In this document: piece by piece, positions 20,026 to 31,441 of the stretch
Layout of the letters: every line of letters starts with the position of its first letter
Numbering within the stretch: the stretch's first letter is position 1
Source: Closterium sp. NIES-65
Lineage: Eukaryota; Streptophyta; Zygnematophyceae; Desmidiales; Closteriaceae
Assembly: GCA_948144175.1 (NCBI GenBank)
Contig: CANXME010002591.1
Location: 3,796,501-3,860,500 of the forward strand
Length of the DNA: 64,000 bases
Direction of reading: 5' to 3'
Notes under the pieces: generated by a model
Told to the model about the DNA's origin: nothing
Database searches by the model: none
The model's input: the letters and a program-made list of their open reading frames with translations, nothing else
Translations under genes and position numbers: made by a program

Positions 20026-23000
20026 ATGGCTACCCCTAGTGTCCTCGCTTTTGACGCTGAGGGTCGAGCCATTGACTTTGAGGTCTGGGTCGACGACCTG
20101 CAGCTGTTCTTACAGTGCGATAGGGCGGACGGTCTTTCTCTCTTTGACCTCACCTCTGGCGCCTCTCCTGCACCAGCTGCTGATGCTGACCCCACTGTTT
20201 GCTCTCAGTGGGCCACCCGCGATGCTGCTGCACGTCTTGCTGTGCGTCGCCACCTGCCTACCACTGAGCGCGCGCACTTTAGTCACTACAAGAGTGCTCA
20301 GACCTTGTACGACACTGTAGTTGCACGCTACTCTTCCCCTGCCACTGCTGCACTGAGCCGCCTCATGCTACCGTACCTCTTCCCTGACCTTGCTGCATTG
20401 CCCACAGTTGCTGACCTCATTACGCACCTCCGCACTAGTGACACTCGCTACCGCACCGCGCTGCCTGCTGAGTTCTGCGCCAAGAACCCCCCCCCCATGT
20501 ACATCACTCTCTATTACATAGTCACCCGCCTCCCTGACTCCCTTCGCGTAGTCAGGGACCACTTTCTCTCAGTCTGTCCCACCACTCTCACTGTTGACCT
20601 CCTAGAGAAGGCCCTCCTAGCAGCGGAGAAGAGCATAGTCGCTGTAGGAGCCTCTCGTGGTGACCCTCGCACCCCCATCTTTGAGGGGTGTTCCCCTTCC
20701 CCCCTGCTGCCCTCTGTCGCCTCTGCTGCTGCGGCCGACCTACTTGGTCTTGAGTCGGTCGGTGCGGCGTCTGCCCCTAGCGGGAGACGCCGCTCTGGAA
20801 AGGGCAAGGGGGGCAAGGGCGCGGGTGGAGCTAGCGGGGGTGGTGGAGGTGGCGGTGGAGGCGGCGGAGGGAGTGGGGGTGGCGGTGGGAGTGGTGCCAG
20901 GGGTGGAGGTGGCGGTGGCAGAGGCGGAGGCGGAGGCGGCGGTGGCGGTAGTGATGGGAGCAGAGGCGGCGGTGGCGGCGGAGGTGGAGGCGGCGGTGGT
21001 GGAGGAGGTGGAGCTGGTCAAGGTGGTACTTCTCAGCGGAGCGGCTCCGGGAGTGGTCAGCGCCAGCAGCAGGAGCAGCAGCAGCGTTCTCGGGACATCC
21101 CCCCTCCTCAGCAGCTCCGTGAGTGGTACACGCAGCGTCAGCGTGGTGGGGGTTTTGGCCCGTGCACCTACGTCCTCCGCTCCGGCGACCACACGGGTGA
21201 GCAGTGTGGGGGTGCTCACCCCACCCAGCGCTGCTTTGACCGCCTGACGGACGCTTGGCGTCAGCAGTTCCCGGAGGCTAGTGAGATCCCCCGCTGGGGA
21301 GAGCTCTCTAGGGCATGCGTAGCTATCTTTGATCTTGACTTTGATGCTATCCTTGCTGCCATGTATGCTGTGACTATTAGTGATGAGGGTGACTGTTACC
21401 GGTGTTTCCCGCCCGACCCGGGCATTGGTACTGCTGCTCTAGGTACTGGTGAGGCTGCTGCTCTAGGTGCCAGTGCGTCCGCGCCCTCAGGTGCTGGTGA
21501 GTCTGCGCTCTCAGGTACCACGTCGGCTTCGGCCTCCCTCACCTTCACACTTGACTCAGGGGCTTCTCGCTCCTTCTTTCGAGACCGCACCACACTCACG
21601 CCGCTTGGTCGGCCAGTTGCAGTCTCCCTGGCAGACCCCTCTGGGGGTCCTGTCCTCTCTCACTTCTCCACTGTCCTCCCGTGTCCGGCTGCCCCCTCTG
21701 GCACCTTGTCTGGTCTTTACCTCCCCTCGTTCTCTACAAACTTGGTAAGTGGTGCTGACCTGCAGGATACGGGGGTTCACAAGTTCACTCCTGCGAGTCA
21801 GCGGGTGACCCACTGCACGGACGCTCGGACAGGCCGACACCTGGCCACGTTTACACGTCGGCCGGGGTCGAGCCTGTACACACTGACCACTGAGTCTCCT
21901 CCAGTCACTGCGTCTGGTCAGGTAGCTGCGTCGGGTCAGGTGTTAGCTGCAGCGTCCAGGTCTGGTCCTGAGTCTGCCCCCTGCTCATGTCGCCTCCTGT
22001 CTCACGAGACTCTCCTCTGGCACCACCGTCTTGGTCACCCCTCCCTGCCTCGTCTCCGAGGCATGGCTTCCCATGTCCTTGTCTCTGGTCTTCCCCGGTC
22101 CCTCCCTCCCCTTCCTCCGGGGCCTGGTCCTTCCTGTGTCCCCTCTGTCGAGGGGGGGCTCCGAGCTGCCCCTCACTCCTCTCAGTTTCCCCCGACAGAG
22201 GCCCCGCTGCAGATGCTTCACATGGACTTGTGGGGCCCGGCCCGCGTCCGTGGACAGGGTCACGAGCGCTACTTCCTGCTGGTGGTTGACAACTACTCGC
22301 GTTACACCACAGTCTTCCCCTTGCGCAGCAAGGGTGATGTCGCTGAGGTGTTGATCGACTGGATCCGCGCAGCTCGTCTCCAGCTCAGGCAGAGCTTCGG
22401 CTCGGCCTTTCCTGTTCTGCGTCTGCACTTTGACCGAGGCGGAGAGTTCTCCTCTGGCCTTCTGCGAGCCTACTGTCGTGCGCGAGGCATCCACCAGACC
22501 TTCACGCTTCCGGACTCTCCGCAGCAAAATGGGATTGCTGAGCGCCGCATTGGCATGGTCATGGACGTCGCTCGTACGTCCATGATGCATGCGGCTGCCC
22601 CCCATTTTCTGTGGCCGTTTGCGGTTCGGTACGCGGCGCATCAGATCAACCTTCACCCCAGGGTCTCCAGACCGGAGACCTCCCCAGCCTTGCTGTGGAC
22701 GGGGAAGGTCGGCGATGCGTCTGCGTTCCGTGTCTGGGGATCTCGCGCGTTTGTCCGCGACTTGTCTGCGGACAAGCTGTCCCCTCGTGCTGCTCCCTGT
22801 GTCTTCCTTGGCTTCCCCCCTGACGCCCCTGGGTGGCAGTTCTACCACCCCACCTCTCGTCGTGTTCTGTCCTCCCAGGACGTCACGTTCGACGAGTCAG
22901 TACCCTACTACCGCCTCTTCCCCTACCGCACTCCTTCCCTCCCCCCGCCACCGCACTTCCTTGTGCCAGGTCCCCCCCCGGTAGACCCCCTCCCCCCTCA

Positions 23001-25977
23001 GGGTCCTGCCCCTTCAGGTGTGTCCCAGGTAGATGCAGTTGAGCCGGTCAAGGTTGCTGGTGACTCTGGTACTGCTGCGGGTGCTGAGCCTGGGGGTGCT
23101 GACTCTGAGGGTGCTGCGCGCGTGGGTGCTGAGCCTGGAGGTGCTGCGTCTGGGGATGCTGCGACTGGGGGTGCTGAGCCTGGGGGTGCTGAGCCTGGGG
23201 GTGCTACGACTTGGGGTGCTGAGCCTGGGGGTGCTACGACTGGGGGTGCTGAGCCTGGGGGTCCTTCGCCTGGGGGTGCTGCGTCTGGAGCTGCTGAGCC
23301 TGGGGGTGCTGAGTCTGGAGCTACTGAGCCTGGGGGTGCGGAGCCCGCGGCTGCTGGACCTGCTCATGTGGCGACTGGCGGTGCTGGGCCTGCTGGTTCT
23401 CCGGGTGCTTCGTCTCGGCGGGAGCCACTCTCTCCACAGGAGCTGCGCGAGTGGTTTGCCCGGCGCTGGAGGCGTACTACTGGAGCTGGTGCTTCTTCGG
23501 CTACTGAGGGTGCTGGTGCCGCCGGTCTCGGAGGTGCTAGTCCTGCGAGTGCTACTAGAGTCGGAGCTGCTGAGGGTGTTGGCGCTGAGGCTACTTCTGT
23601 CAGTCCTGGCGGCGGTCTTGCTGCGGGTGCTACTAGTGCTGCTGGAGGTACTGGAGCTGGAGGTGCTGTTGACGCTGGTGCTGCCGCTGGGGGTGCTGGT
23701 GCTGTCCCTGCTGTGTCTGGAGTCGCCGCGCGGCCTCGGCCGTACTTTGTTCCGCTCCTTCAGCAGGTTCTTGGTCTTCCTCCTCCCTTAGAGTGTCCAC
23801 CGCCAGTCCAGTCGCAGTCACAGTTACCGCCGGCCTCCCCACTGCCCTCTCCTTCTCCGTACACTTGTCCTACTGAAGGTCTTGCTGAGCGTCGTGAGCC
23901 TGCGTCTCGTCCTGCGTCGCCTGTTCGTGCTGCTCGCACTAGTGGTCGCAGTTCCCGTCAGCGTCCTCCTCCTGTCCCTGGCACGCACCGGATGTCTCTG
24001 CGTCCGTCCACTGCTCCTCTGCGTGCCCCTTTGCCCTCTCCTCCTGAGTCCTCTCTTCCTGTGCTTGTCGACCCTGAGTCGGACTCTCTTTGTGCTGCCA
24101 GTCCTACTGTCACGCGTCTCCTTGCTACTGTCGTCACTGACCCCTCCTTTGAGTCCACTGCTGCGTCTGCTCTTGTTGCTGAGCTCGTCGACTTTGCTGC
24201 TCGCTGTCGTCTAGACTACGCTGCTAGTCTTGTTGCTGAGTCTCCGTCTGTCTGTCCTCTGTCCGTCGGGGGTGTGTGTGCTCTTGGCACGGACGTCCTT
24301 GAGGACAGGCAGGAGGAGTTCCAGTGTCTGGCTGCTGCTTCACCTCATCTCGCGTCCGTACTGCTTACCCCTGAGGGAGTCCCGGATGCACTAGACATCC
24401 CGACTCCGCGCTCTTACGCGGAGGCCGTAGAGGGTCCCTACTCCTCTCAGTGGCAGGCAGCTATGGATGCAGAGATGGCTTCCTGGAAGTCCACAGGCAC
24501 CTACGTTGACGCGGTTCCCCCTCCTGGGGCGAACATCGTCAGTGGCATGTGGATCTTCAGGGTGAAACGACCGCCGGGCTCTCCACCTCTCTTTAAGGCG
24601 CGGTACGTGGCTCGTGGCTTCAGTCAGCGGCAGGGAGTTGACTACTTTCAGACCTTCTCTCCCACCCCGAAGATGACCACTCTTCGGGTACTGCTGCACG
24701 TAGCCGCTCAGCGTGATTACGAGCTTCACTCCCTTGACTTCAGCACTGCTTTCCTGCAGGGTAGCCTGCACGAGGAGATCTGGTTGCGCCGTCCACCTGG
24801 CTTCACTGGGACTTTCCCTCCTGGCACCCAGTGGAGCCTCCGACGGCCAGTCTACGGTCTCCGCCAGGCACCGCGCGAGTGGCACGACACACTGAGGACT
24901 ACACTTGCGGCTCTTGGGTTTGCTCCCTCTACTGCTGACCCGTCGCTGTTTCTACGCACCGACACCTCTCTGCCGCCGTTCTACATCCTCGTGTACGTCG
25001 ACGACTTGGTCTTTGCCACAGCTGACACTGCTGGACTCGCCCACGTGAAGTCCGAGCTGCAGAAGAGACACACGTGCACAGACCTGGGTGAACTGCGCAG
25101 CTACCTTGGCTTGCAGATCACCCGGGACTGAGCACGCCGCACCATCACCCTGACTCAGTCACACATGGTGCAGCAGGTCCTTCAGCGCTTCGTCTTCACG
25201 TACTCCTCGCCTCAGGCCACTCCTCTGTCTACTCGCCACTCGCTCTCAGCTCTGCCTTCGGATGAGTCCGTAGAGTCGAGTGGCCCGTACCCAGAGCTTG
25301 TTGGCTGCCTCATGTACCTGATGACCTGCACACGACCTGACCTTGCATACCCTCTTAGCATTCTTGCACGCTATGTTGCTCCTAGGAGACACAGACCAGA
25401 GCACATGGCTGCAGCGAAGTGGGTGTTGCGCTACTTGTGCAGTACGTCGGGCATGGGGCTAGTGCTGGGAGGGCGGAGTCCAGTGGTCCTCACTGGGCAC
25501 GCGGACGCTTCTTGGGCAGACGACCAGGCTACGCAGCGGTCGTCACAGGGTTACACCTTCAGCCTTGGTTCCGGCTCTGTTTCGTGGCGGGCTACTCGCT
25601 CGTCTTCTGTTCTCGGCTCCAGTTGTGAGGCTGAGATCTACGCCGGGGCCATGGCTGCACAGGAGCTTCGCTGGCTTACCTACCTGCTGACTGACCTCGG
25701 AGAGCCGCCTCGTTCTCCTCCGGTGCTGTACGTAGACAACAAGGCCATGCTAGCCTTGTGTCGGGAGCAGCGCCTGGAGCACAGAACGAAGCACATTGCT
25801 CTCCGCTACTTTCTTGCTCGTGAGTTGCAGAAGCGTGGTCAGCTGCGACTTGTGTACGTGGCCTCTGAGGCCAACACTGCTGATGTTTTCACCAAGGCAC
25901 TTCCGCCTTGTGATCATCAGCGCTTCTGCACTCAGCTGGGTCTTGTGCTTGTCTTGCCTCACTTGCTCACCCCTTGA
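20026..25977 (+). pseudogene. Element E gag-pol polyprotein with a single stop codon
   Basis: The frame opens at MATPSVLAFDAEGR and is open for 1,701 codons to a TGA at 25129-25131, then continues in the same frame to 25977. Regions in order: gag capsid, glycine-rich tract (20800-21020), knuckle C-x13-C-x3-H-x4-C (near 21165-21235), protease TLDSGASRSFFRD (about 21550), integrase (HMDLWG, HFDRGGEF, NGIAERR), linker of GAEPGG repeats (23075-23400), reverse transcriptase with YVDD (about 24994), then RNase H. In D the stop position is AGA. One substitution therefore separates RNase H from the rest. Readthrough is possible but unsupported. HFDRGGEF differs from HSDRGGEF elsewhere but keeps the catalytic aspartate. 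Confidence 0.88.
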
Positions 25978-26060
25978 CCTTTCTTGTACTCTTACATATA
26001 TATATACCTGCTCTTGCTTGTTTAGCCTTATATATATATGTGTACTCCTGCATGTGAACT

Positions 26061-26152
26061 GGCCTTGTGGCCTTTACCTTGTGCTCGGACTGTGTGGTGA
26101 CGTTGTGATCCACCCTGAGCTTTGTCTGCTTTGCCTGACTGGTCTTGTGACC
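26061..26152 (+). other. Element E 3'-UTR paired mini-hairpins
   Basis: GGCC-TTGT-GGCC at 26061-26072 and GGTC-TTGT-GACC at 26141-26152, each preceded by ACT, lie between the pol stop and the polypurine tract. The same pair occurs in D (38435-38446, 38517-38528). Confidence 0.45.
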
Positions 26153-26184
26153 CCTTGTTCTCCCCCACTTTGCGTATGGGGGTG

Positions 26185-26305
26185 TGTCAAATTATAATAT
26201 TGTGTAGGCTATAGTGGGGTAGCCTATATGGGGTACACATTCCTAGGGTTGCATATTTGTATCACTTCCATTCCTTAGTCATTCATTCTCGTTCTCATTT
26301 TCTCA
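26185..26305 (+). repeat. Element E 3' LTR
   Basis: 121 bp, one visible difference from the 5' LTR (TTCCTAGG against TTTCTAGG), followed by GATCA. Confidence 0.9.
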
Positions 26306-26310
26306 GATCA

Positions 26311-26606
26311 GCGTGCCCCAAAATGAATATGAGGGTCTGCCTACTGTATGCTTTCATAATACAACCCATTGTTACAAAAATGAGAAATTTTTTGTAACAA
26401 TTGTTTTTTTTTTACAAATTGTAGTTCGACTTGAAGAGGGGTTTGCTGTAAAGGAGACATTCTCCTTTACCTTTCGGCAGGTCCTCGGGACTGCACTGCA
26501 CACTCCTTTGAAAGTCTTCTCACAATCCTTTCAGTTGCAAGGTTTCTCTTGCCCCTATCATACAACCAAGGCTTCCGCTACGATGGCATGCCTTTCTAGC
26601 ACTTTT
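26311..26606. other. Short host segment between E and B2
   Basis: AT-rich DNA with a 13-bp inverted repeat (ATTGTTACAAAAA at 26368-26380, complement at 26389-26401). A short open frame runs through the right half and would continue past B2 at 42475 if B2 were removed, but no family was recognised. Confidence 0.4.
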
Positions 26607-27051
26607 TGTTACGAATAGTAATACTTGAATATTACTGTGCACTCCTCACCGCAGCAAAGAGAAGCACGCAGTATCACGAATGAACGCGAAGCGTCAGACG
26701 GTTGGAAACGACTCGAAACGTCAGACAGTTGGGACGTATCTGAACCGTCGGAGCATACTGCATCAGGCAGCTGCAGGCAGGATGGTTTGGCGGGAACAGT
26801 TTCGTAACTGTTCGCGCCGCACGGTTGGGAATGTATTTGAATAAGGGAATGTACCCCTTAGAGTACATGGCTAGCTAGGTCAATTCATATTCCCCTGTAC
26901 TCTTATTTATATCGTTGTATTTGCATGTCTTAATCATCTCAAGCATTTACATTCACTCTACTATTGAGGTCAAGGGCCCACCAACGTCACTTCTCTGCGT
27001 GCGAACCTTCCTGAGTAGATCCTAGGCTACGATCAACGTTTGATCGCAGCA
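26607..27051 (+). repeat. B2 5' LTR
   Basis: 445 bp. It contains an insertion relative to the 3' LTR (GTACATGGCTAGC-type text near 26860) and a ten-fold denser set of short repeats of GAAGCGTCAGAC/GAAACGTCAGAC at 26688-26730. Confidence 0.88.
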
Positions 27052-27187
27052 TGGTATGAGAGCGACTCAGGAATCCTTCGCACCGCCATCTCCGAAATCC
27101 GCGACATTCGGAAAGTGGCGTCCGGCACACGATCACGTGTAAGAATGGCCAGAGGATCTGGAGGTCAGACGAATCTCACTGCTGAAG

Positions 27188-27319
27188 TGTTAAAAAATGA
27201 GGAATGAAGAAGAGAGGGGTTGCACTAGCAGCAGTTGGCATACATATAGGAAACCCTAATTGGGTTGTACTCGCTATAGAGTACCCCACTGCAAGCTAGA
27301 CAATCATAACATTCTGACA
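27188..27319 (-). repeat. A2 3' LTR
   Basis: 132 bp, TGTTAAAAAATGAGG to CATTCTGACA on the plus strand, with the polypurine complement CACCCCCATAGCC immediately inside. Confidence 0.9.
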
Positions 27320-27849
27320 CACCCCCATAGCCAAAGTGGGGTGTAATCAGCACAATGAGCAAGCAGGCATAGAGCAGGATCACAAGGACAAGCAAAGCTA
27401 GAGGCATTCACAAAGGGCAAGTGAGGAGGAGGAGGCGAGACTGTAAGAGGAGAGGAGATAGGAGGCGACGGCTGAAGCTGCAGACACACGGGCAACAGAG
27501 TCACACTGGCACAGCGGCTACCGGAACAGCGCCCCGGACTACAGGAGTAACTGGCTCCGCGGCTAAGACGAGCGGCAGGAGCAACGGACCCACGGGCGAC
27601 TGGCGCAGCTGGCTACGACGGGGCTACTGGAGCAGCGCCCCGGACTACTGGTGCTACTAACGACACGACGAAAGCCTCTGTTCAACCTCCCCAACTGTCC
27701 CACCCCCCTTTCACACACTCCTTGCTGCACCCCTAGCTCCACTCCCATGTCACCCCCCTTTTCACACACCCCCTGCTACACCCTAGGTTCACTCACACCC
27801 CACCCCCTAGCACCACTCCGTCGACTCCCACACACCCACCCCCCTCAGC

Positions 27850-28660
27850 GGCAGCTGCAGCAGTGGGAGACAGAGGAGGAGGAGGAGCAGGGGAGACCAC
27901 ACACCCGCCACCCCCTACTCGCCACCCCCAAACCCTAACACAGGGCAGGGCCGGGCGACGGGTAGGGAGGTTACGGGGGGGGGGGGGGGGGGCGACGCGC
28001 GGCCTCCCAGGGCGCCAAAACAGGCGGCAGAAGGGGCGACGCTCGCCACCCCCCCCCCCCAAGTCGCCCCTCAGGTCGCCTGGACAGGCGATGGGAAAAG
28101 AGGGGGGGGGTGGTGCACGTGCCCCCGGTGCGCCGCGACAGGCGACGGGGCATGGCCGGGGCGGGGCCGGGGCAGGGTCGAGGCAGGGCCGAAAGGGGCG
28201 GCGACGGGGCCGCAAGGGGCGGCGACGGGGCCGCTGGAGGCGGCGACGGGGCCGATAGGGGCGGCGACGGGGCCGCAAAGGGGCCGCGAGGGGCCTGAAA
28301 GGTTGGCGACGGGGCCGTTAGGGGCGGCGACGGGGCCGCAAGGGGCGGTGACGGGGCCGCTGGAGGCGGCGACGGGGCTGCAAGGGGCGGCGACGGGGCC
28401 GCTGGAGGCGGCGACGGGGCCGATAGGGGCGGCGACGGGGACGCGAAGGGGCCGCTAGGGGCCTGGAAGGGCGGCGACGGGCCGCTAGGGGCGGCGACGG
28501 GGCCGCGAAGGGGCGGCGACGGGGCCGCGAAGGGGCCGCGAGGGGCCGAGAAGGGCGGCGACGGGGCCGCAAGGGGTGGCGACCGGGCCGCTAAGGGTCG
28601 CGCGAGGGGCACGCCACGGAGCGTGCAGCAGACAGAGTAGCAGCGGAAGCAGTTAGGTGG
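27850..28660 (-). repeat. A2 GC-rich leader repeats
   Basis: Units of GGCGGCGACGGGGCCGCTGG type from about 28190 to 28600, with G and C runs at 27977-27992, 28050-28061 and 28105-28112. ORFs here are Arg/Gly/Pro repeats on both strands and are not called. Confidence 0.7.
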
Positions 28661-28695
28661 GCCCACAGGCTAGGAGCGTAGATGCTATGATAGCA

Positions 28696-28827
28696 TGTTA
28701 AAAAATGAGGAATGAAGAAGAGAGGGGTTGCACTAGCAGCAGTTGGCATACATATAGGAAACCCTAATTGGGTTGTACTCGCTATAGAGTAACCCACTAC
28801 AGGCTAGACAATTATAACATTCTGACA
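28696..28827 (-). repeat. A2 5' LTR
   Basis: 132 bp, few differences from 27188-27319 (for example GTAACCC against GTACCCC). Confidence 0.9.
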
Positions 28828-30310
28828 TGAAGCGCAGCCCAACCCGGCTGCGACAAACGAGGAAACGACGACGATTCCTTCCGCCGTCCTCGCACAACTG
28901 CTTCAGCGACTCACGAGCCTGGAGCAAGGGCTCCAGACATTGCGGAATGGCGATGGGGGAACTTCTTCCCAACCCACTCAACCGGCCCCAAACGGCCAAA
29001 ACTCCGCCCCGCAAGGCTTCTCCCTAGATACGAATGGCTCAACCCCCAAGACTCCCTGTCCCAGCGATGAAGCAATTCTCTCCGCGCAATCAAGGTTTTT
29101 GAGCATATCAAAAATAAAGACAAGTGTGTGCTTTGACGGCAGAGAATTTTACACCTGGAGCTTCGAGCTGGAGCTGCTGCTGCAAAACGCGCAGATTTAT
29201 CATTATTTCGACGGGAGCTACTCGGGACCTGTTGAGGACACCGACGACGCAAGGACTCGCTATTATAACGTGTCCCTGATGGCGTACGGGATTCTTCTGC
29301 GTAACATGTCGCCGGCGGAGCAGCTGAACATTCGTTCATACAAGACATCGGCTGCCCCAGCCCTCGACGCTTGGCGCCACCTGAACGGCGTGTATCAGCC
29401 CAAGGACTCCGTCTCCTCGAGCCGACTACTCCAGCAACTGCTGGAAACCAAGATTACCTCAGGGGAGAAGGTCAACAACTACATCAACCGCTGTCGGAGC
29501 CTTCGCGATCAAATCGTGAAGTTGGGAAGCTCGATTTCCGAGGAAATCTTCGTGAACATTGTGCTTCAAGGGCTTGGCCCAGAGTGGCGGCCCTGCAAGG
29601 CGCTCCTCCGACAGCAGGGGGTCATCTCGGAGGCCGCCCTTTGCGCCGCCCTTCTCGTCGAACAACAGGATATGGATCAGCAGCGACCAGCGCCACGACG
29701 AGAACGTGAACGGCTCGCCTTCTACGCCGACAACAACGAAGAGCGACGACCGCGGCGCCTCTACTGCAAAATCTGTAGAAACTTCGGGCATTTGGCAGAT
29801 CGATGTAAGTCCCGATCTCGCCCTCGCCAGACCAATCCGAGCAACTGGTCTGGCCGACAAGACGCACGAGGCGACGTGCGTCCAGCCCAAGGGTATCAAC
29901 CCCCACCCGTGCGCAATCTGAACTCAATCGTTCAGCATCAGCAGCAGCAGCCATCTACTGCCCCTACGCGCAACGTCATGAGCAACATGGCCATGACAGG
30001 CGAGTCACGTTGTCGCCGTGTTCGCTCACCCTCACCTGAGCCAGCACCACACCCCATCGGCGCGTTCACCAACAACAACCCGTTCAGCCCGCGCCGCGAC
30101 TACAACGACGACGACGACCAGGACTGGAACCTCCCAGTCCCGCTACTTGAAAGTCCCCCGCACATACCGGACATGCGGGTGGCGCCACTTGATTGGCTCT
30201 CGCGCGAGAAATTTATGAATTTTGACACCCCGCACATCGTCACACCGCGATTGGCGCTGCTCGCACGTGACGACAACAAGCGCTACAACAACTGGTACCT
30301 GGAATGCTGA

Positions 30311-31308
30311 TGCGGCCAGCATATGGTGGGCTCCGAGCGTTACACATCCAACGCCGTCCCCACCCCCACAGTCACTTACGTCACTGTGGCAAACAACATG
30401 CGCCTGTGCGCAAGCGCACAAGGCATTGTCGTACTCAAAGAACGTGGAAGCCGCACGCACATCACGCTTAACGATGTGCTGATCGTCTAGACCCTGCGCT
30501 TCAACCTCCTGTCCGCCGCACAGCTCATGGACTGCGGCGTCGACCTTAGCACGGATCGCGAGACGGAGACATCCTGTTGCACTACGAATCGCGCACATTT
30601 CCCTGCAGGCAGATCGGACGAGCACACTCCGAAAATGGAGTGTATGTCCTAGTTTTCGACATTCCCGACTGCAGCGGCGACTCGCACGAGTTGATAGATC
30701 TCGTGCCACTGCGCTTCGAGCATATCCATCGCAGGGATTGGAAGCACCCTGACGGCAGACCGTGGGTGCCGCATCATCCCCACCCACGCGAAACGGCGTT
30801 ACACAACCCCGATCCAGATGGCATCTGCAGGAATTGTTACACGTCGACGACATCAACGAGCGCGATTGCCGGCCGCGGACTCGCCGCCATCGCTGAAGCA
30901 GAGCGCCACACGGCCCCAGAGGAAGGGATGTCACAGCTCGAGCTTGAAGTTACTACCCACTGCATTTTCGGCACGCCAGAGCATCCCCTCATCGGTCCCC
31001 CCTCACAGCACCTTCAAGGCATGCTGCGCGGAACTGGCGTCGGCACCTTTGATGCCCATGGCGAGCCGCGACCATACACCTACGAGAGGTTTCTGGCCAT
31101 CTACTCTCATCGACACGACTCATCGAAGAAACTCACCGCGGAGCAAGAGGAAGAATTGGCGCGCCGCGAAGCTGAGGAGCTTCGCCAGCAGAGCCTCGCA
31201 GAAGCACGTGGGACCTTCGCTTGTGCCACCTTGGGAGCCGAGGCTGAAGAAAGTGCCTCCAATGAAGGGGGGTGGGGGAGCGCTGGAGGATGGGGAACAA
31301 GTGACATT
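30311..31308 (+). pseudogene. B2 protease remainder and pre-integrase spacer
   Basis: After the stop at 30308-30310 the same frame continues with HMVGSERYTSNAVPTPTVTY and LLSAAQLMDCGVDL, which is copia protease text, with another stop at about 30488. A frame change leads into 30577-31308 (HYESRTFPCRQIG... to GGWGSAGGWGTSD), which continues across D at 38694 (GGTWANASGGWDAATS). The protease cannot be active because the DSG triad residues are replaced. Confidence 0.7.
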
Positions 31309-31441
31309 TGTCAGAACATCATAGCTTACTTATTTGTGTAGGCTATAGTGGGGTATCCCATAGGGGGTACAACCCAATTAGGGTTTCATATTTGTACTGA
31401 CTTCATTCCTAGTTCATTCATCCTCGTTCTTTGTTTCCACA
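31309..31441 (+). repeat. Element D 5' LTR
   Basis: 133 bp, TGTCAGAACATCATAGC to TTTGTTTCCACA. It contains the LTR block shared across this clade (GTAGGCTATAGTGGGGTA) and a telo-box-like AATTAGGGTTTCAT. Confidence 0.92.

Larger units (their letters stand above)
18852..26305 (+). mobile_element. Copia retrotransposon E, nearly intact
   Basis: 7.45 kb with 121-bp LTRs (18852-18972, 26185-26305) differing at one visible base. Target duplication GATCA is perfect (18847-18851, 26306-26310). The primer-binding site starts at 18973, and a polypurine tract (TATGGGGGTG) precedes the 3' LTR. One long gag-pol frame is interrupted only by a TGA at 25129-25131. LTR similarity implies a recent insertion. 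Confidence 0.92.
27188..28827 (-). mobile_element. Non-autonomous LTR retrotransposon A2
   Basis: 1,640 bp. LTRs of 132 bp at 27188-27319 and 28696-28827, perfect target duplication TGAAG (27183-27187, 28828-28832). The primer site complement lies at 28684-28695 (GCTATGATAGCA). The interior is the inverted equivalent of A1 with GC-rich repeats and G/C homopolymers (27977-27992). No gag or pol. It lies antisense in the B2 gag at codon 15. Confidence 0.9.
27145..30310 (+). pseudogene. B2 gag, interrupted by A2, ending in a mutated protease site
   Basis: Start ATG at 27145 (MARGSGGQTNLTAE). A2 splits the gene after 43 bases, and skipping A2 with one TSD copy continues in the same frame at 28833 to 30310, giving 506 residues. 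It contains a copia gag core (about 29130-29690) and a canonical CX2CX4HX4C knuckle (CKICRNFGHLADRC, about 29764-29805). The stop at 30308-30310 is in the protease active site: WYLEC-stop-CGQHMVG replaces the usual WxLDSGAxxHM. Gag and pol were probably one frame. Confidence 0.82.

Noticed and set aside
26313..26618. 101-residue ORF between E and B2
   Set aside because: No domain. It runs into the B2 LTR and the joined version across 42475 shows no recognised family.
29459..30934. Minus-strand ORFs over B2 gag and protease
   Set aside because: Shadows of the plus-strand retrotransposon coding sequence.
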